From Clostridia bacterium (lineage in GTDB: Bacteria > Bacillota > Clostridia > Oscillospirales > Acutalibacteraceae), in the NCBI GenBank assembly GCA_017520705.1, contig JAFXFF010000022.1, forward strand, positions 1 to 64,000: a DNA stretch of 64,000 nt, given 5' to 3'. This document shows positions 49,586 to 57,906 of this stretch, one piece after another (positions within the stretch are counted from its first letter, which is position 1; the number at the start of each line of letters is the position of its first letter). The position numbers and the translations under genes are program-made. Below the pieces are notes generated by a model. That model had not been told where the DNA came from, did not search any database, and worked only from the letters and a program-made list of their open reading frames with translations.

Positions 49586-50746
49586 TTAATTATCACACAC
49601 CCGATTCACTCTTTCGGTCATCGCCCATTCCAACAGCGCAAACCCGCCCATAAACACGGGGTAGCACCACATACCGATGGGCTGTGCCAGCACGCCGGAC
49701 AGCGGCGGCATAAAGGTGGCACCGCAATAGGCGAAGGCCATCTGGATACCCACGATGGCGTGGCTGTTCTCCCGTCCGAAGTGGGCGGGGGTGGAGTGGA
49801 TGATGGAGGGGTACACCGGCGCACAGCCCAGGCCCAGCAGCACCAATCCCACCAGTGCGGTGTACATGTTGGGCAGCAGGATGAGCAAAAGCGCCGCCCC
49901 TTGGACACTCAAGCCGACGCGGATCATCGTTTTGTCCCCGAACTTGTCCGCCACAAAGCCGTTGAGGAACCGTCCCACCGTGATGCCCGCAAAGAAGAGC
50001 AGGGCAAAGGTGGCGGCGGTGGGCTTGTTCACCCCGTGGTGGTCCACCAGATAGGAGCTGGCCCACAGGCAGGCGGTGGACTCCAGCGCACAATAGCCGA
50101 AAAAGGCCAGCAAAATCGCCTTGACGCCGCGGATCTTCACCGCGTCCCGCACCCCGATGGGAGCCTCGTAGTCCTCGGCGGTGACGTCGGTGGTGTTGCT
50201 CTTCTTTTTCCACAGCGGCAGGGAGAGAAACAGCACGGCGGTGAGCACCACCTGCAGGGCGCATACGGCGCTGTAACCCAGCGGCCAGCCGTGCTGGGTG
50301 GTCAGTGCCCAGCCCATAATGTAGGGGCCGATGGAGGCACCCACGCCCCAGGAGCAGTGCAGCCAGCTCATATGGCGGGAGGAATAGTGCAGGGCCACGT
50401 AGTTGTTCAGCGCCGCGTCCACCGCACCGGCGCCCAGACCGTAGGGGACACCCAGCACGCACAGCCAGATGAACCGATCGGACAGCGCAAATCCCAGCAA
50501 CGCACCGGCGGTGAGGAACACGCTCAGGGCGGTGACGAGGCCGGTGCCCAGTCGGCGGGTCAGCTTATCCGAGAAGAGACTGGATACGATCGTGCCACCC
50601 GAAATGATCATAGATACGATGCCCATATAGGCTTCGGGGACACCCATCTCGGTGTGCATCACCGGCCACGCCGACCCCAGCAACCCGTCGGGCAAGCCGA
50701 GGCTGATAAAGGCCATATAGATGAGTGCTAATAAAAGCGAAACCAT
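49586..50746 (-). CDS. Major facilitator superfamily transporter
   Basis: The 386-residue membrane protein has about 12 hydrophobic segments, beginning MVSLLLALIYMAFISLGLPDGLLGSAWPVM, and the MFS loop 2-3 motif in SLFSDKLTRRLGTGLV. GYCALESTACLWASSYLVDHHG near residue 240 and NGFVADKFGDKTMIRVGL near 280 are as in fucose/glucose-permease-like (FucP/YfkF-type) members. The substrate is not predictable. ATG 50746 follows GAGGTG; the much longer open frame to 51,055 runs through repeats and is not coding. It has its own TTGCAA-TATGGT promoter. Confidence 0.88.
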   Translation of the reverse strand: MVSLLLALIYMAFISLGLPDGLLGSAWPVMHTEMGVPEAYMGIVSMIISGGTIVSSLFSDKLTRRLGTGLVTALSVFLTAGALLGFALSDRFIWLCVLGVPYGLGAGAVDAALNNYVALHYSSRHMSWLHCSWGVGASIGPYIMGWALTTQHGWPLGYSAVCALQVVLTAVLFLSLPLWKKKSNTTDVTAEDYEAPIGVRDAVKIRGVKAILLAFFGYCALESTACLWASSYLVDHHGVNKPTAATFALLFFAGITVGRFLNGFVADKFGDKTMIRVGLSVQGAALLLILLPNMYTALVGLVLLGLGCAPVYPSIIHSTPAHFGRENSHAIVGIQMAFAYCGATFMPPLSGVLAQPIGMWCYPVFMGGFALLEWAMTERVNRVCDN

Positions 50747-50771
50747 AAGTAACACCTCACAAACTGCCCTC

Positions 50772-50800
50772 ACCATAGCACAACCCGACAGAAATTGCAA
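50772..50800 (-). promoter_or_regulatory. Promoter of the MFS permease gene
   Basis: Minus strand: TTGCAA (50800-50795), 17-bp spacer, extended TGcTATGGT (-10 at 50777-50772). Confidence 0.7.
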
Positions 50801-50814
50801 CCCTAAAAACGCAA

Positions 50815-51026
50815 AAATATCGGGCGGATGATATCCGCCCCTACAAACACGCACCAGCTTCGGATAGACCCCGTAGGGGCGGCAACCTGCCGCCCGTAGC
50901 CGACGGAGTCGGCGTGCCTCCCTTGTGTAAAGGGAGGTGGCAAAAATCAAAGATTTTTGACGGAGGGATTGTTTCTTGCACCGAGGTCGGATAGACTCCG
51001 TAGGGGGCGATGCCCACATCGCCCCG
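50815..51026. repeat. Composite dispersed repeat cluster
   Basis: Several modules in series: GGGCGGATGATATCCGCCC, CCGTAGGGGCGGCAACC with CCGCCCGTAG, CCTCCCTTGTGTAAAGGGAGGTGGC with GACGGAGGGATTG, and GAGGTCGGATAGACTCCGTAGGG with GCGATGCCCACATCGC. The last module recurs at 52,883-52,927. Confidence 0.85.
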
Positions 51027-51027
51027 C

Positions 51028-51066
51028 AAAAAATCCCGAGGTGTCCTACGGACACCTCGGGATTTT
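51028..51066 (-). terminator. Terminator of the first lipoprotein gene
   Basis: Minus strand stem AAATCCCGAGGTGTCC/GGACACCTCGGGATTT then Ts. Confidence 0.9.
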
Positions 51067-51069
51067 CGA

Positions 51070-52581
51070 TTAGTCTTCGATAGAGACGTTGGAGATAAAC
51101 TGAAAACCGTCGTCGGTGGCGCGCATAGTCACCCGATAGTGCCCGACGTATTCTCCGGAGCCGATCTCGTAATCGACGATGTAGATGCCGTTCTCAATCT
51201 TGCCGCTTTTCACATAGACGGGCACCCACTCGATGCCTAAGAAAGAGCGGTAGTAGGCATCGTATTCCGCCAAATAGACCGCGCTGATGGGTTTTTCCAA
51301 CGCCGACAGAGGGATGCCCAGCCGCTTTTGGAAGAGCTCTTCCACTTTGGCACGAGGGTAACGAATCGGTGATCCGCTCATATCGTATTCAAGAGCGTCC
51401 GACAGCGCATGCCGTTCCGCATCGCTCCACTCGCGCACATCCACGCCGAAGGTAACGTCGGCGGTCAGCACCGCGCTCCATTTTACCTCCTCAGGGCGGT
51501 CAAAGCTACGCTGCACAAAGCCCAGATTGTCGGGGTCGTTGAGGAAAGTGTTGATTTCATCCAGTTGCTCTTTGGAAAGTTGGATGGTATTGGTCACCTC
51601 AGAGATTTTCATGTTGGATACAAACTGATAACCGTCCTTAGTCTGCTTGAGGGTCACGCGACCCTTGCCGTCGCCCCAACCGATTTTGTAATCCACCACA
51701 AAGAGGCCGCCTTCGCCGCCCTCCAGCCAGCCGCCCAGCACCTCAACGGGCTGATACTGGGTGTCGCTGTGGGCGTGGTAGTAGGCGTCGTATTTCTCGA
51801 TGTACACCATATCGATGTCCTTGGTCAGATCGGCAAGCGAAATGCCCAGTTTCTTTTGCAAAAGGGCTTCCACGTCCGCTTTGGCAAAGCGCAAGACGGA
51901 GGTATAAAGCTCTTCCCACTCAGCAGCGACGATATAGTCCTGCACTTCCTCGTCGGTCCACTCCCAGGAGCCCACGCCGATGCCCGCGCCGCTATACAGT
52001 GCATCGAACAGCGACACCTCCTCGGGGCAGCTGTACTCGTTCATGGACACAAAGCCGTTGTTTTCCTCGGTGTTGAGCATAGTCTCGATCTCGGTCAGCC
52101 GCTCCTCGCTCAGCGCCTCGATGTTCAGCTCGGACAGGCTGATGGAGCCGTCCTTGCCCGACCAAGCGATGGCGTAATAGTAGGTCTTGCCGCTTTCGTC
52201 CACGCAGGCGATACCACGGTTGGGGACGGCATCGTTGATGTAGGTGTTGACCGTCCAGATTTCGCCCTTCTTCAGGGCGCGGTGGTCCAGCACCTGATCC
52301 GTCGTGGGAGGATCGGGATTCAGCGCCAACCACTGGACGTCCGTCAGATTGACGTTGGCCTTGATCATCACCGCCATATTGCGTGCAGGGGCGGAAACGT
52401 CCTCCGTCCAGTAGCAGTCGGAGGGAATCTCGCCCTCTACCAGCTCGATGGGTACGATCTCTTGCTTGGTCGTGGTGGTCGTGGCAGGTGTGTCTTTGTC
52501 GTCGGGTTTTGTGCTGTCGCCGCACCCGACCAAGGTGCACAGCATCAGCACCGCCAACAGTAAGGCAACCCATTTTTTCAT
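51070..52581 (-). CDS. Lipoprotein with tandem repeat domains, paralog 1
   Basis: The 503-residue protein has a lipoprotein signal with Cys20 in CTLVGC and a Thr-rich linker. Its C-terminal two thirds consist of two related modules of about 150 residues. Each has a stretch like VEALLQKKLGISLADLTKDI, YIEKYDAYYHAHSDTQYQPV, (F/Y)VVDYxIG and DG(Y/F)QF(V/I)SN. I do not recognise the domain. ATG 52581 with AAAGGAG upstream is preferred to TTG 52587. It is a paralog of the next lipoprotein, sharing signal, module and promoter, which indicates tandem duplication. It is likely exported and membrane-anchored; function unknown. Confidence 0.85.
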   Translation of the reverse strand: MKKWVALLLAVLMLCTLVGCGDSTKPDDKDTPATTTTTKQEIVPIELVEGEIPSDCYWTEDVSAPARNMAVMIKANVNLTDVQWLALNPDPPTTDQVLDHRALKKGEIWTVNTYINDAVPNRGIACVDESGKTYYYAIAWSGKDGSISLSELNIEALSEERLTEIETMLNTEENNGFVSMNEYSCPEEVSLFDALYSGAGIGVGSWEWTDEEVQDYIVAAEWEELYTSVLRFAKADVEALLQKKLGISLADLTKDIDMVYIEKYDAYYHAHSDTQYQPVEVLGGWLEGGEGGLFVVDYKIGWGDGKGRVTLKQTKDGYQFVSNMKISEVTNTIQLSKEQLDEINTFLNDPDNLGFVQRSFDRPEEVKWSAVLTADVTFGVDVREWSDAERHALSDALEYDMSGSPIRYPRAKVEELFQKRLGIPLSALEKPISAVYLAEYDAYYRSFLGIEWVPVYVKSGKIENGIYIVDYEIGSGEYVGHYRVTMRATDDGFQFISNVSIED

Positions 52582-52616
52582 TCCCAATCGCTCCTTTCAG
52601 CACGGTTTCTATTATT

Positions 52617-52645
52617 AGTCTATCACGGTAGACCTATGCTGTCAA
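52617..52645 (-). promoter_or_regulatory. Promoter of lipoprotein paralog 1
   Basis: Minus strand: TTGACA (52645-52640), 17-bp spacer, TAGACT (52622-52617). GTCTA...TAGAC arms overlap the -10 box. Nearly identical to the promoter at 54,197. Confidence 0.8.
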
Positions 52646-52689
52646 GAACTTTTTGTGCGATCCATAAATTGCCCCTATCATCACCTGCC

Positions 52690-52930
52690 GAGGTTGGCAA
52701 GCCTTCCTCTCGAGGGTAGCGAAGCGACACGAGCGGTAATGAATGGCAGTCCGGTGGACTGTCAGAACCGCGAGTGGACCGAGCCGCAGCGAGACAGGGA
52801 GACCGCCGAATGGCGGTGGATGAGGTGGTCGCGGAGCGCAACAAAAATCGGCGGGAGCAAGTTCCCACCCTACAATCCCGCACCGAGGTCGGATAGAATC
52901 CGTAGGGGGCGATGCCCACATCGCCCCGCA
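52690..52930. repeat. Composite dispersed repeat between the lipoprotein paralogs
   Basis: It contains the AATGAATGGCAGTCC...GTGGACCGAGCCGCAGC block seen at 48,508-48,590, a GATGAGGTGGTCGCG block as near 475, and the GTCGGATAGAATCCGTAGGG module. No gene is seen. Confidence 0.85.
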
Positions 52931-52934
52931 AATA

Positions 52935-52962
52935 AGCCGAGGTGTCCGCAGGACACCTCGGC
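52935..52962 (-). terminator. Hairpin after lipoprotein paralog 2
   Basis: Stem CCGAGGTGTCC/GGACACCTCGG, loop of three bases, only a weak T-run on the minus strand. Confidence 0.65.
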
Positions 52963-52973
52963 GCATTTGTTAT

Positions 52974-54161
52974 TTATCGATTGCAGGCAAATTGATATCC
53001 GTCCTCGGTGATCCAAAGGATGACCGTGCGATATTCGTACGGAAAACTTTCACTCTGGCGCGTCTTATAATACACCACGCAACGATCGCCGCCGATATAA
53101 CCGTTTTCTACCTCGATGAGTTGATATTGGGTGTCGTTGTGGGCGTGGTAATAGGCATCGTATTTCTCGATGTAGAGCATATCAATGTCCGTGGTCAAAT
53201 CGGAAATCGAAATGCCCAGTTTCTTCTGCAACAACGCCTCTACGTCAGAGCGTTTGAAGCGTGTGGCACCGGTGTACCATTCCTCCCATCCGACGGCGGC
53301 CATATAGTCCTGCTTTTCCTCGTCGGTCCATTCCCAGGAGCCGACGCCGATACCCGCGCCGTCGTACAGAGCCCAACTCAGCGACACTTCCTCGGGATGG
53401 GAATAGGTGTTCCAAGCCACAAAGCCGTTGTTTTCTTTATCGTTGAGGAAAGTTTCGATCTCGTCCCGCTGTTCTGCGTTCAATTGCTTGATGGTGTCCT
53501 CCGGCAGAGGCAAGGTGTAGTGATTGGAGACGAACTGATAACCGTCCTCGGTGGGTTTAAGGGTCACACGCCCCGCGTCACCGCTATAGCCGATTTCGTA
53601 ATCGACCACGTACAGACCGCCCTCCGTCCATCCGCAGAGCGGGTGGACGGGGCGATACCCGGAGTCGGTGTGGGAATCGAAAAAGGCGTCCAGCTCCTCA
53701 ATGTAGCGCATTTCCATATTGTCGATGGTGAGCGTGATGGAAATGCCCAGCTTTTCCTGTATCAGCGCTTCGGTTTCGGCGCGGTCGTGGCGGAGAACAG
53801 GCTTTAAGAAAGCCTCTTCTCGGTCGGTTTGTCCGGTGGCGTTCATATATGCGACGATTTCTTCCTCGGTCCAATCCATGCTGTGAACACCGATGTCGTA
53901 CAGCGCATAGTGCAGGGATACCTCTTCGGGGCTGTCGTACTCGTTAAACGCCACAAAGCCGTTGTTTTCTTCATCGTTGAGGAAGGCTTCGATGGCAACT
54001 AATTGTTTTGCGCTCAACGGCGTGGGGTCCTGCTCTGCCTGTGTCGTGGTCGTGGTGGTCGTGGTAGGTGTGTCTTTGTCGTCGGGTTTTGCCTTGTCGC
54101 CGCACCCAGCCAAGGTGCACAGCATCAGCACCGCCAACAGTAACGCAAACCATTTTTTCAT
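52974..54161 (-). CDS. Lipoprotein with tandem repeat domains, paralog 2
   Basis: The 395-residue protein shares its first 35 residues almost exactly with paralog 1 (MKKWFALLLAVLMLCTLAGC, Thr tract) and has two modules with the same landmarks: YIEELDAFFDSHTDSGYRPV and YIEKYDAYYHAHNDTQYQLI, each followed by TEDGYQFV/ACN. It is shorter than paralog 1, lacking its N-terminal 100-residue extra domain. ATG 54161 follows AAAGGAGCG. Both copies carry the same leader and promoter over about 80 bases, which points to recent duplication or gene conversion. Confidence 0.85.
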   Translation of the reverse strand: MKKWFALLLAVLMLCTLAGCGDKAKPDDKDTPTTTTTTTTQAEQDPTPLSAKQLVAIEAFLNDEENNGFVAFNEYDSPEEVSLHYALYDIGVHSMDWTEEEIVAYMNATGQTDREEAFLKPVLRHDRAETEALIQEKLGISITLTIDNMEMRYIEELDAFFDSHTDSGYRPVHPLCGWTEGGLYVVDYEIGYSGDAGRVTLKPTEDGYQFVSNHYTLPLPEDTIKQLNAEQRDEIETFLNDKENNGFVAWNTYSHPEEVSLSWALYDGAGIGVGSWEWTDEEKQDYMAAVGWEEWYTGATRFKRSDVEALLQKKLGISISDLTTDIDMLYIEKYDAYYHAHNDTQYQLIEVENGYIGGDRCVVYYKTRQSESFPYEYRTVILWITEDGYQFACNR

Positions 54162-54196
54162 TCCCAATCGCTCCTTTCAGCACGGTTTCTATTATT

Positions 54197-54225
54197 AGTC
54201 TATCACGGTAGACCTATGCTGTCAA
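54197..54225 (-). promoter_or_regulatory. Promoter of lipoprotein paralog 2
   Basis: Minus strand: TTGACA (54225-54220), 17-bp spacer, TAGACT (54202-54197). Confidence 0.8.
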
Positions 54226-54253
54226 GAACTTTTTATGCGATTAACTCGCCTCC

Positions 54254-55147
54254 TCAATGATGATGGTGGTGATGGCCGCCGTGGTTGTGGCATTCCACCA
54301 AGGTACACCAGGGCTGACCGCAGGTTTCGCTCTCACGCTCTACCTCCACCGTCACGTGGGCGATCCCCATCGCCCCCAGCGCCTCACGCACCGCCGCTTT
54401 AGCGGCGGCAGGGTCGTCATCGGATACTACGTGCAGGCTGGCGGCGTGGGTGTAGCCGTCGATACTGCGGATATGGATGTGATGGGCGTTTTGGATTCCC
54501 TCTATCTCTTCCACACAATCTTTGATGTTTTCCACCGAGTAGCCGTCGGGGGCTTTCTCGAGGAAAATATCCACCGCCGCACGCAGATGTCCGACGGCGT
54601 GGATGAAAATGTACACCGCCACGGCGATGGATACCAACGGGTCGATGATAGCCCAATCGGTATAGCGCATTACCACCGCACCCACCAGCACCACAACCCA
54701 GGTGAGCACGTCCTCCAGCATGTGCAGGTTCACCGCCTTTTGGTTGAGGGATTCTCCCTTGCGGGTGACGAAGGCGGCGGCGAGATTCACCGCCACCCCT
54801 ACGATGGCGAAGAGGATCATGCCGTCGTAGTGGATGGGCACGGGGTTCATCAGCCGCCCCACGGCGCTGACCACAACCCCCACCGACCCCAATAGCAATA
54901 TCCCACAGGTGAACACGCTGCCCAGCACCGAAAAGCGGGCGTAGCCGTAGGTGTAGGTGTTGTCGGCGGCACGCTTACTCTTACGCTCCAAAAACCAGGA
55001 TACCCCGATGCCGGCGGCATCCCCCAGGTCATGCACCGCGTCCGATAGAATCGCTACGCTGCCGGTAAATAACCCTCCGAAAAACTCAAACACGGAAAAT
55101 CCTAAGTTGAGCAGAAAGGCGATGAGTATGTTTTTCTCGGTTTTCAT
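54254..55147 (-). CDS. Cation diffusion facilitator metal exporter with His-rich C-terminus
   Basis: The 297-residue protein is a CDF transporter of the CzcD/ZitB type. It has six membrane segments, metal sites SDAVHDLGDAAG near residue 37 and HMLEDVLTW near 141, and a C-terminal cytoplasmic domain. The protein ends CHNHGGHHHHHH, a natural run of six histidines that could bind zinc or nickel. ATG 55147 with CGGAGGG is chosen; a longer frame to 55,252 crosses the divergent regulatory region. Divergent to a TetR regulator, with a palindrome between, it is probably repressed by that regulator. Confidence 0.93.
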   Translation of the reverse strand: MKTEKNILIAFLLNLGFSVFEFFGGLFTGSVAILSDAVHDLGDAAGIGVSWFLERKSKRAADNTYTYGYARFSVLGSVFTCGILLLGSVGVVVSAVGRLMNPVPIHYDGMILFAIVGVAVNLAAAFVTRKGESLNQKAVNLHMLEDVLTWVVVLVGAVVMRYTDWAIIDPLVSIAVAVYIFIHAVGHLRAAVDIFLEKAPDGYSVENIKDCVEEIEGIQNAHHIHIRSIDGYTHAASLHVVSDDDPAAAKAAVREALGAMGIAHVTVEVERESETCGQPWCTLVECHNHGGHHHHHH

Positions 55148-55168
55148 AAAAATCCCTCCGGGGCACTC

Positions 55169-55197
55169 TTGACGGACGGCCAAGCTTGCCGTATACT
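55169..55197 (+). promoter_or_regulatory. Promoter of the TetR regulator gene
   Basis: TTGACG (55169-55174), 17-bp spacer, TATACT (55192-55197). Confidence 0.75.
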
Positions 55198-55209
55198 GTA
55201 TTTGATAGC

Positions 55210-55222
55210 GAACAACTTGTTC
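55210..55222. promoter_or_regulatory. Palindromic operator between CDF and TetR genes
   Basis: Perfect GAACAA-C-TTGTTC palindrome, within a looser dyad flanked by TATACTG (55192-55198) and CAGTATA (55230-55236). It lies just after the predicted tetR start point. Confidence 0.75.
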
Positions 55223-55321
55223 TGTAATCAGTATATGCTTTTGCGTAAGCATTGGCTATAACCAAAAACCGCCGCCTGTTCCTTACGAAACAAAAGCGGC
55301 GAAATGTTCGGGAGGAAATGT

Positions 55322-55879
55322 ATGGACCGACGACAAAAAAAGACCCGCGAAGCCATTTTTCGCGCCTTCACGAGCTTGCTTTCCAAGAAAAACTATCATC
55401 AAATCACGGTGCAGGATATTCTGGACACCGCCGACGTGGGGCGCACCACCTTCTACGCCCATTTCGAGACCAAGGAGTATCTGCTGCGCGACCTGTGCGC
55501 CGACCTGTTCGGCCACGTCACAGATACCGCTTTGGGGCAGGTATCCTGCGCCTGCGGCGATGCGGCGGATTCGGTGTTTCTCCATTTGGTGCGCCATCTG
55601 CGGCAGAACGACCGCGGCATTTTGGACCTGCTCTCCTCCGAGAACGACGGTCTGTTTCTGGATTATTTCCGTGGCGAGGTCTGCCGCTTGGTGGAGTCCA
55701 CCTATGGCGCCCGCCTGAGCATCCACCTGCCTCGGGATTACCTCGTCCAGCATATTGCCGCCGCCTTTGTGCAGACGGTACGCTGGTGGCTTTCGGAGGA
55801 GTGCACCCGCTCGCCTGAGGAGGTCACCGCCTGCTTCTTGGCGGTCACCGAGCCGCTGTTGACAGCGGATGACACTTGA
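55322..55879 (+). CDS. TetR/AcrR family regulator
   Basis: The 185-residue protein has the N-terminal TetR helix-turn-helix: RQKKTREAIFRAFTSLLSKK, ITVQDILDTADVGRTTFYAHFETKEYLL, then a ligand domain of the type with a C-terminal TetR_C_33-like region (FLHLVRHLRQNDRGILDLL). GGGAGGAAATGT selects ATG 55322. The divergent metal exporter gene and the palindrome between suggest that it represses the exporter and itself. The inducer is unknown. Its TGA stop lies inside the -35 box of the next promoter. Confidence 0.9.
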   Translation: MDRRQKKTREAIFRAFTSLLSKKNYHQITVQDILDTADVGRTTFYAHFETKEYLLRDLCADLFGHVTDTALGQVSCACGDAADSVFLHLVRHLRQNDRGILDLLSSENDGLFLDYFRGEVCRLVESTYGARLSIHLPRDYLVQHIAAAFVQTVRWWLSEECTRSPEEVTACFLAVTEPLLTADDT

Positions 55880-55904
55880 CAGCACCGCCATTCAATTTTA
55901 TAAT
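55876..55904 (+). promoter_or_regulatory. Consensus promoter of the GH79-like gene
   Basis: Perfect TTGACA (55876-55881), 17-bp spacer, TATAAT (55899-55904). The -35 box contains the tetR stop codon. Confidence 0.9.
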
Positions 55905-55934
55905 ATAGAGTAGAAAATATAAGGAGGAAACGGT

Positions 55935-57431
55935 ATGGCAGAGTTTGTACGTTTGAACCCCGACGCGCTCAAGGAGCTGCGTCAGATCGATCCCCGTCTG
56001 ATTTCCTATAATGTGGAGATGACCGAGGTTACCGGCGGCACCTTCTGGAAGGCGTATACCGACGCCCAGGTGGATGGCACCGAGCCCTTCCCCGTCATCA
56101 AAGATTGGTCCAATATGGGCAATCTGCAGCAGTGGTACGATCCCATCGACACCAAGAATCCCCGCCTTATCAAGATGGCCAAGGAGCTGGGCACCGCTTG
56201 GGTGCGCGTCTCCGGCACTTGGGCGAACAAGACCTATTACGATTTTGACAACAAGTACGGCGGCAAGGTGCCCGAGGGCTTCCAGAACGTGCTGTCCAAG
56301 GAGCAGTGGTTGAGCCTGCTGGATTTTGTCCGTGCCATTGACGGCAAGCTGCTGGTGTCCATCGCCAACTGCCCCGGCATCCACGCGGCGGACGAGCCGA
56401 TGCCCTTCGAGCAGGCGGATCTGCTGTTCCGCACCTCCAAGGAGTACGGCGTGCCGATTGCCGCCGCCGAGTTCACCAACGAGCCCAACCTGATCGCTCT
56501 GTCGGGCCTGCCCCAGGGCTACACCGCCGCCGACCACGCCCGCGACCACGACCTCTTCGGCGCCTGGCTGCGCGAGAATTACCCCGAGTGCCTGTTTGTG
56601 GGCCCCTGCACGGTGGGCGATATCGATATGTTCGGCTTTGGCAACGACGGCGCAGGCGGCGGTATGGCCGCCGGCTTCCAGATGGTCACCACCGAGGAGC
56701 TGCTGGGCGAGTATAAGTCCAAGATGGACGTTTTCAGCTACCACTATTACAACGGCGTGTCCGAGCGCGGCGCCGCCATGGGCGGTCACTGGCCCTATGA
56801 GGCGATTCTGACCGAGCCCTATCTGGGCATTGCCGCTCACTGTGCCCGTCAGTATGTGCCCAAGAGAGACAAGTACGTCCCCGGCGGTCAGATGTGGGTC
56901 ACCGAGTCCGGCGATGCCGGCTGCGGCGGCAACACCTGGGCTTCCACCTATGCCGACGTGCCCCGCACCCTCAACGAGCTGGGCGAGTTCGCCACCGTCA
57001 CCGACGGTATCATCTTCCACAACACCTTGGCCTCCTCCGATTACGGCTATCTGAAGCACGGCACCTTTGAGCCCCGTCCCAACTATTTCGCCGTCCTGCT
57101 GTGGAAGCGGTTGATGGGCTCCACCGTCTACGACAGCGGCGAGGCCATCCGTGAGGGTGCCTACGTGTACGCCCATTCCCGTGCCGATGGCAAGGATGGC
57201 GTGGCCTATCTGGTGATCAACAATTCCGCCGAGCCCACCACCGTGGAGCTGTCCGGCGAGGCGCAGGTCTACGCCCTGACCGGCAAGACCGGCCTGCGTT
57301 CCCGTGTGATGCAGCTCAATGGCAAGGATTTGGTGCTGGGTGAGGATGACGCTCTGCCCTGCCTGTGCGGCGAGACCGTCAGCGGCACCGTAGAGGTTGC
57401 CCCCGGCGGCTGCACTTTCATTTTGGTATAA
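55935..57431 (+). CDS. GH79-like glycoside hydrolase, cytoplasmic
   Basis: The 498-residue protein resembles family 79 enzymes (heparanase / beta-glucuronidase clan A). It has a TIM barrel with the acid/base Glu in AAEFTNEPNLIAL near residue 183 and the probable nucleophile Glu in MWVTESGDAGCGG near 322, then a small C-terminal beta domain (VYALTGKTGLRSRVMQLNGK). There is no signal peptide, so it should act on imported oligosaccharides or glucuronides. AAGGAGGA precedes ATG 55935. It has a perfect promoter and no transporter gene beside it. The substrate is inferred only from the family. Confidence 0.8.
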   Translation: MAEFVRLNPDALKELRQIDPRLISYNVEMTEVTGGTFWKAYTDAQVDGTEPFPVIKDWSNMGNLQQWYDPIDTKNPRLIKMAKELGTAWVRVSGTWANKTYYDFDNKYGGKVPEGFQNVLSKEQWLSLLDFVRAIDGKLLVSIANCPGIHAADEPMPFEQADLLFRTSKEYGVPIAAAEFTNEPNLIALSGLPQGYTAADHARDHDLFGAWLRENYPECLFVGPCTVGDIDMFGFGNDGAGGGMAAGFQMVTTEELLGEYKSKMDVFSYHYYNGVSERGAAMGGHWPYEAILTEPYLGIAAHCARQYVPKRDKYVPGGQMWVTESGDAGCGGNTWASTYADVPRTLNELGEFATVTDGIIFHNTLASSDYGYLKHGTFEPRPNYFAVLLWKRLMGSTVYDSGEAIREGAYVYAHSRADGKDGVAYLVINNSAEPTTVELSGEAQVYALTGKTGLRSRVMQLNGKDLVLGEDDALPCLCGETVSGTVEVAPGGCTFILV

Positions 57432-57442
57432 TTTTCCGCATA

Positions 57443-57476
57443 TAAAAAAGGACACCCGACAGGGTGTCCTTTTTTG
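57443..57476. terminator. Bidirectional terminator between GH79-like gene and NTF2-like gene
   Basis: Stem AAAAAGGACACCC/GGGTGTCCTTTTT with loop GACA. Confidence 0.92.
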
Positions 57477-57881
57477 TTAGTTTTCTCCCCAAATGGCCAA
57501 TATCGTTCCATCGGCCTTGAGAATCACGTCAAATGCTCCGCCCTTAACGTTTCGGCTGATGTGATAGATACGTACATAATAGGCGTCGTTTTCTTTGTCG
57601 TATTGCACGTGGCAGCCCATCCATTCAAACAGCCCACCCTCGGCCGATTCGCCGAAGCGGTCCAGGATGGCTTGCTTGCCCACTTTTGCCGCAGATTTCC
57701 AATCGATCACCGCGTCGTAGGTGCGCTCGGTCTGAAAGTTCGGCTCGTCGATATACTCGGCATAGTCCTCCACCGAGAAGGTTCCTTTGTTCTTGGGAGC
57801 GGTGCCAATAGCGTAGGCGGAGACAAGAGTGATTAAAAGAGCCAATAGCACGATGCCGACGGTAATGATGGTTTTCTTCAT
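57477..57881 (-). CDS. Small exported protein, NTF2-fold-like
   Basis: The 134-residue product has an N-terminal hydrophobic segment (TVGIVLLALLITLVSAYA) and an external domain ending GGAFDVILKADGTILAIWGE. It resembles small NTF2-fold 'immunity-like' domains (acidic loop, YYVRIYHI, then GG-x-DVILKADG). The assignment is by appearance only. AAGGAGGAG precedes ATG 57881. It lies 25 bases after the thymidine kinase gene and may share its transcript. Confidence 0.7.
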   Translation of the reverse strand: MKKTIITVGIVLLALLITLVSAYAIGTAPKNKGTFSVEDYAEYIDEPNFQTERTYDAVIDWKSAAKVGKQAILDRFGESAEGGLFEWMGCHVQYDKENDAYYVRIYHISRNVKGGAFDVILKADGTILAIWGEN

Positions 57882-57906
57882 CCTATTCTCCTCCTTGGTT
57901 TTTTGA

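Noticed and set aside
50747..51055. N-terminal extension of the MFS permease by 103 codons
   Set aside because: The extension would run through the promoter and dispersed repeats; GAGGTG before ATG 50,746 gives a normal permease start.
52655..53011. Plus-strand frame with NGSPVDCQNREWTEPQRD
   Set aside because: It is the translation of the dispersed repeat; a nearly identical peptide comes from the copy at 48,530.
55252..55818. Plus-strand 188-codon frame over the tetR gene
   Set aside because: Alternative frame of tetR; the frame starting at 55,322 has the helix-turn-helix motif and ribosome site.
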